A stretch of DNA of 64,000 nt from Cyathus striatus (Eukaryota > Basidiomycota > Agaricomycetes > Agaricales > Nidulariaceae). The stretch spans positions 4,278,001 through 4,342,000 of the forward strand of contig JAOVFP010000005.1 of the NCBI GenBank assembly GCA_025738555.1, in the 5' to 3' direction. A program made the position numbers and the translations under genes. This document shows, in pieces, positions 35,601 through 46,250 of this stretch (the stretch's first letter is position 1; the number at the start of each line of letters is the position of its first letter). Under the pieces are notes generated by a model. That model saw only the letters and a program-made list of their open reading frames with translations. It had not been told where the DNA came from and did not search any database.

Positions 35601-36706
35601 CAAGTCGTCTAGTGCTTCCTTGCGTTCTTTCCACTTGGACGATTTAAGATCGGTGTACAATGACGCAGGAAGCTTGGGAGCAATGTTAACGGCTTCAGCA
35701 AAGGCACGAGGATCAGGGGGTGCATCGTCTGAGAAAATATAAGCAGACATTAATATCTTTCGTGAAGAAATAAATACCCTGTGGCTCAGTCTGCTCCTCT
35801 GCACCTGTTTCATCCACTTCCGCTGTCCTGGCTTGTGCACGAGTTAATCGCTCAGGTTTGAGAGTTCCTTTCCCCTTTCCTTCCTTGTCCATTGTGTCAA
35901 AAGCTTCTTTCAGTTCTTTTACTTGAACAGGTTTGAGATCCGCCAACCACGGCTCAATCCCTTGCCCTATTCCTTGATATAAGATATAGGTAAGCTGTGT
36001 GCCTTCACTTCGAACTGTCTTGTCAGTATGCGAGAATATCTTGGGTAAAGTTTTCAATAGTGGGGGTGGGGATGCCACCTGAGTGCCGAAAACTCTATAA
36101 TAGTAATAACAGGTGTCAGAGCCTGATGATGGTGTTATACAGGTAGTCCACACTGCATTACCGTGTAATCTCTTTCAGCGCAAGAATACATCCAGAAACG
36201 GCTTTGGGTTGCTTTGCACTCAGTCCTGGCAAGAGTTCATCCTGAGATGAAGAAAGAAATGCGGTTAGTAGTGTGGCAAGAACCCCAAAGCAACAGCGTA
36301 CTATAATAGTCGTCGCTCCGTTTGAAACTTCTACATATTGCAAAATCAACTCTACAGCTTGAGTTTTTGTAGCGGCTCGCGTTGAACCTAAACACTTTTC
36401 AACTAGCGCAGGGACAACAGCTTCATGGGTTTTGGCAGCATTTTCGCCAGCAAACTTCACCAACGCTATAATGCACTCCACGCCACGTTCCTGTGCGACA
36501 GCATTCGAGTCTGTAACTATCTTCTTGAGTAGATCGGGGTTTGAGGTGTAGGGTTTGAACACTGGGTCTTCGTCAGATGTCGAAGTTTGGAAGGCACTGA
36601 TTAACGCTTCATACGCGTTGACACGGGCTTTCCAGTTCTTGTGGGATAGACGTTCTGAGATGGAAAGAGAGGAGAAATCCTCCTCTGGAGGCGGAGGTCC
36701 ATCCAT
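29613..36706 (-). CDS. XMAP215/Stu2/Dis1-family microtubule polymerase with about five TOG domains
   Basis: About 7.1 kb, many exons, roughly 2,000 residues. TOG1 starts at the N-terminus (ERLSHKNWKARVNAYEALIS), with VVPALVEKCLGSTRAATKTQ. TOG2 covers about 35750-34950 (DLKSSKWKERKEALDDLSTL and VVPPLLERLKERKANVTDSI). TOG3 runs about 34560-33880 (FADANWKTRLSALEEMSGWI). TOG4 runs about 33680-32990 (AWKVKKEALESLQAILDQGS). TOG5 runs about 32640-31800 (RWVNEGGPTRKDLAELLQVQ and later HEAT repeats). Basic Ser/Pro linkers lie between TOG2 and TOG3 and after TOG5. The C-terminal helical domain (31280-30330) matches the conserved region that binds TACC-type adaptors in this family. It adds tubulin at microtubule plus ends and acts at the spindle pole and kinetochore. 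The last exon ends SQSHAGSS at 29613. Confidence 0.93.
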
Positions 36707-37235
36707 CGCTGAGTGCTGAGATCTCTGGGTAATGTTCAGGGCGAGGTTGCGTGAATGGGCGAGAAGTTAATGGATTAAGTAGGACGTGCCGTTAATCAAC
36801 TCATACACGTGATCCGTAATACATGATTAAACCTGCGGTGCAGTGCTTAAATTTGGCTTAAAACTTTAAGTACTATATATATGTACTAGTAGTACTAGCA
36901 ATTACTAGTGCTTGCAGCGTAATAACCTATACAATGATGTTAATGAAGGCTGTACTGCTTCAATTTTCTGTGTTCGCGTTGCGCAGCAGTGCTCATAGGT
37001 CACTGCTCATACTAGTATTAAGTATCAAGTTAGTAGTACCGCCCATAGTACTTATCATAAGTAAACTTAGACTCAACTTAGACTCCAGCCCTAGATCGAA
37101 AAAATCCAGTCTACTTATTTACAATGGATATCTGTAGTTTTATAGTAAGGCTTCGAAAGGAGCGTACTTACGTACTTCACATCGTGAAATTAGACCTATC
37201 ATATCATAGTTTATAGCTAGATATACTTACATATA
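36707..37235. other. Intergenic between XMAP215-type and APC5 genes
   Basis: About 530 bp between two - strand genes, AT-rich, with short runs of 'tagtagtactag' type near 36885-36910 and again 'tagtag' near 37030. The 36707 end is the promoter of the XMAP215-type gene. No coding potential or known element seen. Confidence 0.6.
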
Positions 37236-40165
37236 TCAGCGTCTGCTCGCCACATCCGCACCAACTGCAGATACGAGCGTGAGTATCCGTTGCACTTCTT
37301 GGTCTACTACGCATTCTTCCACTTTTTTCCGATAATTTTGTACCTCGGTATGGCGTGATGCGGCTTCGTTTCGTTGTGATTCCATACCAAGGTTGTGATA
37401 CAACACAGATTTCATATAAAGTACATCTTCCAGCGCAGAATGCATCTCCAGGGAGCTGAAATCCTTCTCTGCGACTAAAAGATACGGGAGGGCATCTTCT
37501 TGAGATTTCCCTATATTGCGTTAATAAGCCAACTATCATTAGATTTACAAGAGGAGGGTGCGTACGACTAGATTCTTCTGACACTAGAATGCATCGTGCA
37601 AATGTGAAGCATGCAACTGCCCTCTGTTCCAGATCATCGCCGTTAATAACCTAGTAGCATTGGTATTTTGAGCCATGTTTAATTACGCAACAAACGGGTA
37701 CCTGTGGCATAATGTCTTCCAAAATACGTTTGCATCTCCGCGACATCCCAAATTCTAAGCCAATATCCGCCAGGAGGATGATAGACGTCCGGTATTTATT
37801 TAGGTGCCCGAGGAATTCGCTATGCCATAGTCCTCGAAGGAGATGCTCTATGGCGACCACAGACTGATGACATTTCTGCCCAAAGTTCCAGAAAGGTTAT
37901 TTAAACGTATCAAGCTAAATCGGGAAGTTGAAATCACCCTCATACTCAATACTTCTGCGAGAGTGGCTCGTAATTTCTCCCTTGATTTGACATCTCCATT
38001 GGTATTCCACTGGTCGCTGTTACAGGGTACATGCGGGCGACGTGGTAAAAGTAATGTTCGATATAATCGCTCTTGACCGCTGCCATAAACACTCGTTATG
38101 AACAACAACAAGTATCGCAATAATAGAGTCTCACCGTCGATTTGCTCTTAGACAGAGAATATTCCATATCTCATCCGCCCAGAAAACATAATCATGCAGA
38201 GAAAGTTCTTGCCATACTGACGGATCGAGAAGCATAGCCAAGGCAGCTTCGTAATCTCCTTTGCGTGATTTCTGTGAAATGATAAGCTCAGAACTGGGCT
38301 GTTGTTTGGATTCGTACCTGATAAGCTTTATTCAACACTACCGTTATGCGAGTTGAATGTTCAGATGTTACATCCATAAATGCCAGAACAATATTTTCCT
38401 CGATATCAGATAGCTGGGCGCAGCCTGATCATAGGTCTCTAAGTATAGCGTCCGAGGTAAAGGATCTACATACCAGCAACTCTCCATACAATTGACTGGG
38501 TAGTATGTTGAGCCCATTGTTCTTCTTCGACTGGGATCATAAGTTGGGTATCTAGCCAGTGGTCGTACAGGCCAAGTGCTTGTGCAATCCGTATAAAAGC
38601 GGCATAAACAGGCTGATCCTAGATTGTTTCCAGCAGATTAAAAAGAATCTGAATCTGATAAGATACACACACACACGCACATTTTGTTCGTCTAAGAGCT
38701 TCTTCACGTCAAATAAAATCTCCAAAGGGTGTAGGTCAGGTTGTATTTCGTTAAGGACAGGTTTCGCGGAAGGAACAGAAGATGGTAGACGGTGCAATAA
38801 ACTAACCACAAAGTTAGTCGTACAATGGCAAGCCAGACGATGGATTACCTGATGCAATGTTGTAATGTGAAGCGATCTCCACTGGTCCTTGAAACCGTCA
38901 CTGCCTCAGTTAACAGCTGCATAACACGCATGTTAACGAAAGAGAATTGGAACATGAACATTGAACATTAACCTGGCGCGCCGCGGAGAATTCACCCCGA
39001 ATATAGTGCATCCGCACTAGATTAAGCAGTGCATGTTGTCGAAGTCCACTGGGAAAATGGGTTTCAAATGGCGCATGTCAGACAAAACAACTCACGAGTC
39101 ACTATTTTCGTGAAAATGCTGCTCAAAAAACCTACGAAGGTTTTCCGATGCCACTGTCTCATCCCCTGTAGCGAGTCCACGTTCGAACCTCGAGAAAGGT
39201 ATATATAAAAATGTAAGAACAGAAGAATATACGTCAAACATACAGTTCGTATGAATCAGCCTTCGCCCACGATTTCTTATCAGCCTGTGTGCGGAAAATT
39301 AAAACGTTGGCTGGATAAGGAGTAAGTATGATATTTTAAATTCGAAGGTATCGCAATCTCACCATTAGCCAGGGAATCTTTCTCAATCGAATCATATCCT
39401 GCAGTTCCGTCGCCATTAACCCATGCTTGATATTTGGCTTGAAGTTTCATAACACCCGCAAAGGATAACTTCAAGAAGCTAACAAAGCATCGACGGCAAA
39501 AATAACCAAAAATAGAGCGCCTCGCCTGAAATAAAATACCATTAAGAGAACGGTGGACGTTAATGACGCATGCATACAAATACAGCAGGCTCCTTTCAAA
39601 AAAAAAGAAGATAAGCCAAGGAAAATACTGGTATAATTTCTTTCGGCGACCATACCTCTTCACTCTTCTCAAGAAAGAGAGAAGTCTGGTCTGTGAAAAT
39701 TAGCACTGAAACCATAAATAATCAAACGCGAGGCTAACCGCGAAAGAAGTCGATCAATTTATCAGCGGTATCTAGCTTAGCTTGCTGAAAATATACAAGG
39801 TTAACAGAGAAACTGAACGAACCACAATGTACATACCATAAGATACACGTTGTCAATAAAAGCGCGACACTCCTTAGATTCGGATTTTGGCCCTACCCGT
39901 AGATCTGTCATCAGCTCCCGGTGCGATTTAGGTGTTGTAACCTGATACATAGCTACATAAGCAAAAAAAAAAAAAACGTCGTGATGCATAGTATTGACCT
40001 ACACACCTCGGATACTTCATTCAGCAACAAGCGGTATAGGTGAAGAGTATATGGTGCTGGAAACCCCTTGTAGAGATTATCCTGAAATGCAGTTGCGAAA
40101 ACAGTGAGGAGCGCAACATGGTGGGGTCTAAGGATGTGTTCAGTGGGGGGTGTAGCATCATCCAT
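37236..40165 (-). CDS. APC5: Anaphase-promoting complex subunit 5
   Basis: Many short exons. The start MDDATPPTEHILRPHHVALL is followed by LHLYRLLLNEVSE, spliced to VTTPKSHRELMTDLRVGPKS, then DKLIDFFRDQTSLFLEKSEE. The domain-defining RSIFGYFCRRCFVSFLKLSF segment follows. The TPR half includes KGDYEAALAMLLDPSVWQEL, then HDYVFWADEIWNILCLRANR, and HLLRGLWHSEFLGHLNKYRT. It ends with IGLEFGMSRRCKRILEDIMP, then LPYLLVAEKDFSSLEMHSAL and YMKSVLYHNLGMESQRNEAA. These are characteristic of APC5, a TPR scaffold of the ubiquitin ligase that drives anaphase. About 740 residues. One intron near 38650-38680 has a GT microsatellite right after its donor, and another near 39960 holds a run of 14 T. It shares a 300-bp divergent promoter with NOC3. 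Confidence 0.88.
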
Positions 40166-40466
40166 TGTTTGCGAGGTTGTGGTGTAAGCTCTTTAGGGAT
40201 ACAACATCCACTGGATCCGTGTACTGGAATTATTCTAACCACGCGAACTGTAAGATTTGCGACTGTGGCATACAGACCAAGTGGCAAATACCAAGTGTAA
40301 CTTTAAGATGTACAACTGAGAAGTACTTATACGACTTCGAGCGCGTTCCTCGCGTTATAGCCGATCACGTGTACTGGAATAAGAAGCTACTGTAACTTTC
40401 ACTTCAATTTACTTATAAGAGCAATACGATCCCTTTCTACGACCTATCTTCCCTCTAAGTCTTAAC
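40166..40466. promoter_or_regulatory. Divergent promoter of APC5 and NOC3
   Basis: About 300 bp between ATGs at 40165 (-) and 40467 (+). The sequence 'gtgtactggaat' occurs twice (about 40217-40228 and 40369-40380), each followed by an A/T-rich stretch. Such a repeat in a bidirectional promoter could be a shared binding site, but this is inference. Confidence 0.5.
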
Positions 40467-43272
40467 ATGGCTATAAAGCAAAAAAGTAAACGTAAGAATT
40501 TGTCTTCTTCTAATGAAAAAGTACGTTGCAATTTTTTATGCTGTCTCAACTATCTTTTCACATGCTTCGAGTAGATACCTTCAAAAAAGCGGAAAGTGGG
40601 CACTGGGGCTTCTTCAAGTGTGACAAAATCTGCAAAATCCAAGGGAAAGGAAAGGGCAAGCGATCGAAAAATAATACCCATACCATCCGCTCAAGAAGAT
40701 AGCGACATTGATCTCTCCGAACAAGACCTTGAAGTGTTGGATCATTTTGGTCAGGCTGCATCTTTTCTGCGAAGTCTTGACCAGAGTGCTATTTCGAGGT
40801 GCGAATTGGTTATATTTTAAAAGTTATAAACATTAAAGCGAAATGATGCTTAGGAGCAAGAAGGAAACGGTTCGCCTGCATGAATTATCGAAACCGGCCA
40901 GGAAGGATGGAAATGATGTTGACAACCTCCCCCCTCTCAGCTCGGACGATTCGGACATCTCAGAGTCCGAATCGGTGGACTATCAAGAAGAGTCTGACTC
41001 AACGGATGAAAGTGACAGCGTTTCCACGAAACAGGGACCCCAAGCAGTGGAACAGGACTCAGATACTGAGATGCCATATGAGTCCATTCCTCGAAGATCT
41101 TGGAAGTCATCGGAACCGGCTTCTATTCAGCGCCTTCCAATCAAGCTGAAAGATGGTCGCGTTCAAAATATTGGTACAAAAGCATTCGTGATTCAGCGCG
41201 ACGCGTCAGATAATGATGAGGACGACGACTTCACACCCTCTGTACCGTTACAGAATTCTCCTGTGGCACCTGGTTCAGGTTTTACAGGTACCCGGTTTGG
41301 CCGGCTTGGTATAGCTGATATACTTCAAATTAAATCGAGAAAGGAACGGGTTGAATGTGCTAAAGTACAGATAGCCGAAATTTGTCAAGAAATTCTTTCA
41401 GAACCAGAGTACAGCGTAAGATAGAGTGCGATCAACTGATCTTTCTGTTCTTTCTGCTAATTGCTTGCTTTCCAGCTAGGGCTGCTGAAACGGTTGCACA
41501 GTTTTTCCCTGAAAGAACTCTCTGTTGCTCCTGGAACTCCACTTCTACCCAACGATTCCTTGATTAGGCGCTTGGCTATTCTTTCACAGTTGGCTATTTT
41601 TAGGGACGTTGCTCCAGGCTATCGTATACGCCCGCTGACGGACAAGGAAAAGGCTGAGAAAGTCGGCCAAGTTGTGGCGAGGACACGTGAATGGGAGCAG
41701 GGTTTGGTGTCCGCGTACCAAACATTTTTACAAGTACTTGAATCGGAGCTCAAGGGTAATGCATTCATGTTCTGACGCATTTTTAAGCCGGTGCTGACTT
41801 TCGTTATAGAGCATACTGACCTAACTGAAGTCGCTCTTCGCACGATGTGTACCCTATTAACAGACCTCGTTCACTTCAATTTCCGTGTCAATATTATGAC
41901 GTGCGTCATTACGAGGTTGAGCAAGAAGTCATGGGATAATGTATGAAAATTTTATGAATCCATACAACCCTTTAACTTACATCTATTTTCGTTCAGTTGT
42001 CTGGACTCTGTTTAGATACTTTGATCAAGGTATTTAAAACAGATGCAACTGGAGAAGCGTCGCTGGAGATAGTCCGCCTATTAAACCGTATGGTAAAGGA
42101 AAGAAGATTCAAAATCCATCCTCGTGTTCTTTCATGTTTGCTACATCTCCGATTACGGACAGAGCTTGGTGTCAGAGCATCAGAGAGGAGTGCGGATAAA
42201 GAGTCTGACGGTGTGCTGAATAATGCTAAAAGAAAGTCCAAGAAGGCCGATCAAGTTTATCTTAGCAAAAGGGCAAGAAAGGCACTGAAGGAGAAAAAAG
42301 AAATCGAAAAGGAAATGCAGGAAGCAGAGGCAGAAGTGGACAAAGAACAGAAAGCAGCGATGGTTTGTTATTCTAGCTCCACCGGGTATATGTTCTTATC
42401 TTTTATCGCAGCAAACTGAGACCCTCAAGCTCCTCTTCGCTTTGTATTTTCGAATACTGAAAAATCCCGCGCCGACCTCCTTGTTGCCAGCTGCACTGCT
42501 GGGTATATCGAAATTTGCACATCTAGTTAACATAGATTTCTTCAAAGATCTAATGCTCACGCTGAAGAACTTGATTTGCATCGACGAAAACGCAATGAAA
42601 GATGATGCGGATGACGAGAATGACATGTTGTTTGAAAATGATTTAGGGAAGGTGTCACGTAACTTGTTATGTGTGGTTACTGCGTTCGAACTGCTTACGG
42701 GGCAAGGTGCGACCGATTGTATACTGTGACCTTGGGCTCATCCTCACATGCTTCACATAGGAGAAGCATTGAATATAGATCTCAGTGACTTTGTGGCTCG
42801 ATTATACACCTTGCTTCTGCCGCTCAGCATGATGTCTGACATCGACAGTCCCTTGCCTTTCTCAGTTTCAAATTACGACCATGCGGGGAAAACAGAGTCC
42901 ATCGCTGACATGTTGTTCAGAGCCCTGGACCTCGTTTTTTCCCCGCGGACTTCTGGTAGCGCCGCACCCCCATGGCGATCCGCCGCTTTTTCGAAACGGC
43001 TGCTTTTGGCATCTCTTCATTGGCCACCACCAATAGCCATCCGAGCTATCAAGTTTGTTCTTGACTTGGTTGCAAAGGATCGTAAGCTTGAAGCTCTCCT
43101 ATGCACCGAGGATCGCATCTTTGATGGTGTTTATCGTCCGGAAGTGGATGATCCTCAGCTCTGCCATCCGTTCGGGACATCTTTCTATGAAGTACTTGCT
43201 TTGCAAATGCTCCATTTCGACCCTACAGTACGGAAAGTAGCGGAAAAGTTACAAAATTTTGTTGGGTCATAG
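40467..43272 (+). CDS. NOC3: Nucleolar complex protein 3
   Basis: About ten exons, roughly 820 residues. The start MAIKQKSKRKNLSSSNEK is basic and leads into an acidic, Ser-rich region with alternating KSKGKER and SDIDLSEQDLEVLDHF motifs. Conserved NOC3 blocks follow: RFGRLGIADILQIKSRKERV (with KVQIAEICQEILSEPE), LGLLKRLHSFSLKELS, LAILSQLAIFRDVAPGYRIR (the VFkDIiPGYrIR signature), RTMCTLLTDLVHFNFRVNIM and YLSKRARKALKEKKEIEKEM. After that come YFRILKNPAPTSLLPAALLG and HFDPTVRKVAEKLQNF at the end. NOC3 works with NOC2 in 60S pre-ribosome maturation and transport and has a role in replication initiation in yeast. Nuclear. Its stop is 207 bp from the convergent TEA-factor gene. Confidence 0.95.
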
Positions 43273-43479
43273 TTGTCATGAAACCACCATCTTATAAGAA
43301 TGTTCATGTTAATCAATTATCATCTATGTTACAATTGTATTGTACATAGTGTAAAAAATACAGGCATAATACCATGACTATCTGTGGCGTCCTCAAAAAG
43401 TAGATCTTAGAATATAATTACTTATGCTACAGCAATGAAGAAAAAAGGACCCTGCAAATAAACTGCAACTGACAAAAAA

Positions 43480-45119
43480 TTAATAGCTCGTACTTCTCGC
43501 TGAAGAGCTTCCATAGGGAATATTTCCTGCATTTACTTCCATAGACGATAAGTAATGGACCCCTTGTTGGGTTAAAGAAGGGGTGGCTGATATCGTCAGA
43601 TGCCGAGCAGACATTTTTTCGCTCGGTCGATACTTCTGAACGGAAAGCAGGAGAGCGGATGGAAATGGGGTATTGACGTTCCGATCCAATTCATATACAA
43701 CGTGCAATAAGACACAGTCGTCCACGATGATATCTTGCGTGATCAAAGCTGAAAAATTGTTTGTCAGTACATAAATATGCAGGGTACAAAGCAGCGCACA
43801 GGTATCAGACCAGCGACATCGACTTAGATTTGACTCTGGAATCAATACATTGACTGTCCCAACGTCTATATGGGAAACGTCAAGGAGGCCGGTTTCCTCC
43901 ATTACACACAGTTGGTTTGCGAATACCCTCGTGACACACTTGCCGGACGCTATCCAAACGCTTGACAAACAGGCACTGGCAATAAAGCCTTCGAACATCG
44001 GAGACGTCCTTGGATCATTTATGGTTGGAATAGAGAGCTTTATTCTGAGAGTTAATGGCGAGTAGGAGTTGAGTGTGGAGGCCATAATATCATCAATCTT
44101 TATTGACAACGGTGACATTCCTTCAGCAGAAATGCAAAGTGATGTAAGGCGAGCCGGGGAAGGATTCGAGTAATATGATGTCGTGTTGACAGAACGCGAT
44201 GGAGCTGAGGGATAACTAATGTGAGAGTTAGGGACAGTAGGAACCCTTCTCACATCTGGGAAGACTGCAGAAGGCTGAAGGCCCATAGATGTGGGCTTTG
44301 TATTGGGGTAATTGACGGGAGGGAGTGGAAGAACGCGATGGGGGTCGGAGTACGGTGGGCCTGGGCGCTGATAGGCGTTTGTGAAGTGAGGTGAAGTGTA
44401 GTCCAAGTCCATGCCGTGAGCAACAGTAGGGCTGTAGTGCAATTTTGCTGGAAGGCTGGAAGAAAGATTATAGGCAGTGGTACTGATATCGGAGGGGTGC
44501 AAATTGGGACGGTGTTCAGGTGTAGGGGGGAAGTCAGACATGATGTCAGGGGGAGAAAAGTCGGGAGAAGCAGAATTGGGAGAAGGAATGTCGTTTTCTT
44601 CATAGTCGAAAGGTATCAGTCCATTCGAATCCCAATGTTCTTCCATTTTAACAGAGCCACCACCCTGTGCATCTGACAAGAGCTCTTCACCACCCGCAAC
44701 AAGATGAAACTCTAATAATAACAGTACTTTGAATAAAAAGAACTGCAACTGGAGAGGAAGTACCAACCTGGCTCACCCTTCCACATGTTTCGCAGGACTT
44801 GGATATGACTTGCGACCTGCTTCTTGGAACGGGTGATTCCTGCACGCTGGAGATAGTCTACCAAAAATTGGTTCCGCCAACGGCTGCGTCCACGCGACTG
44901 GGAGTAGGTGGCATAGGGGGACTCCCAATACTCCTTTAGGCCTGAAAAGAAGAGATGAGAAAGGCAAGGAAAAGAAGAGGGAGAAGAGAAAGTAGTACCT
45001 TGCACGAAAATCTTTTCGATGCTCTCAGGCCATACCTCGGTTCCACTGCCGTCCTTTAAGAGTTTCCTGTGTTTTCGCTGAGGAGTAAGACTTTTGGATA
45101 GGCTCTCTGAGCGTTTCAT
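43480..45119 (-). CDS. TEA/ATTS-domain transcription factor (TEC1/AbaA/TEAD family)
   Basis: Three exons. Exon 1 starts MKRSESLSKSLTPQRKHRKL and ends WPESIEKIFVQ. Exon 2 gives GLKEYWESPYATYSQSRGRS, then RNQFLVDYLQRAGITRSKKQ and VASHIQVLRNMWKGEP, spliced to EFHLVAGGEELL. This is a complete TEA DNA-binding domain at residues about 28-105, including the recognition helix KKQVASHIQVLRN. The remaining 400 residues are Pro/Ser-rich, with a C-terminal globular-looking part (43490-44090). Relatives control dimorphism, conidiation or cell growth through CATTCY sites. The frame stays open upstream of the chosen ATG to 45392, but that part is low in conservation and reads like 5' leader with TG repeats (acagtaacagtaacagta). 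About 500 residues. Confidence 0.93.
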
Positions 45120-46250
45120 TACGGGGGGATCCTTGGCTGATATCGCAAGGGAAGGGGAAGAGACAGTAACAGTAACAGTAATGGAACACGAAGAAAGTCG
45201 CGAGTAAGGAAAGAGGATGAAGATTTCATTGATGTTAGCGTTATATACGGAGGAATAGCTTTCAAAGCGGGACGAGATTGTGGCCAAAAGCAGGAAACAG
45301 CAGCAGATTGCAGGACCTGAACGGATAGAAGCAAGATCCGAGATGGGGAACCAATCGGGAAGGTGGGAACCGTCGAATTGGAGATAGGTCATTATAGTGT
45401 CCCTCTGAAGATTACCGATCCTGGACAGCCAAGTTTCCCGATACGGGCATGGTCAGAGTCAGAAGCTGCATGGGGACTGACTGCGCCTGGGGTCCTGGAT
45501 CCGTGACGCTGAGCATTCTGACCTCGTTTGACGCGTTTGGCTCTGGGTGCGGACCGGAGCTTTATTTAGAGGCACCTGCGAGAGAAATATGTTTTGTGTC
45601 TGTTCCAACTGCTGTACTTGCCAGCTACAGCATCAGCATCAGCTACCGGCTCGCGGGGCACGGAGCAGCCGCGGAGGAAACAGCGAGGGACACCACGTGC
45701 GCAAAGGGAGGACTAGCGAAAGCAGTGAGACGGTACGGCGGGAGGGGCGACGGCGCACCACGGACATCCGAAGAGCGGGGGGGTGGTCTTTCAAGGTACC
45801 ATATTGAGATGGGCCCCACTGGAGAGAAAGGAGAGGGAGGTGGTGAGAGCCAAAAAGAGAACAATGACGGCCGATGGGGTATGTCGGGCGAAAGGGAAAG
45901 GTGAGGACACAGGACGTGGCAACGAAAAGGGATCCGGCGGTTGAGGGAGGTCGAGATCTCGATGGGACGGAAGCAGATGGGAGGGAGGAGAGAGGCAGAG
46001 ACGGTGGCAGATGGGGCTCTGAGATCAGGTCGGCGAAAAGAGTCGGGAGACTGACTCGGAGCAAGATCCTGGGCAGATTTGGGTTCAGATGGGATGGATA
46101 AAAAAGGAAGGTATGAGCCGGGAGCCAGAGTGCCGGAGCCTCGAGACAGGAATCCAGATAGGACGAGGATCATGAGCGTGGAAGAAAAGAGAATCCCACG
46201 CAATCGTCGAGTAGCCCGCCCTCAATCGCATCGACCAGCCCGCCCCCGCC
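45120..46250. promoter_or_regulatory. Long divergent region between the TEA factor and VPS23
   Basis: About 1.13 kb, notably purine-rich and GC-rich on the + strand from 45650 to 46200. Frames here (for example 45449-45904 and 45643-46203) are rich in Arg/Gly or Pro/Ser on opposite strands, as expected from skewed composition rather than coding. A near-exact triple 'acagta' repeat sits at about 45166-45182. Long upstream regions are usual for developmental regulators. Confidence 0.5.

Noticed and set aside
39170..39195. cgttcgaacctcg, resembling a tRNA T-loop
   Set aside because: It lies within the APC5 gene and has no matching stems.
45449..46203. Overlapping 140-190-codon frames on both strands between the TEA factor and VPS23
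   Set aside because: They are Arg/Gly-rich on one strand and Pro/Ser-rich on the other, as expected from purine-skewed leader DNA; no splice structure or motifs.
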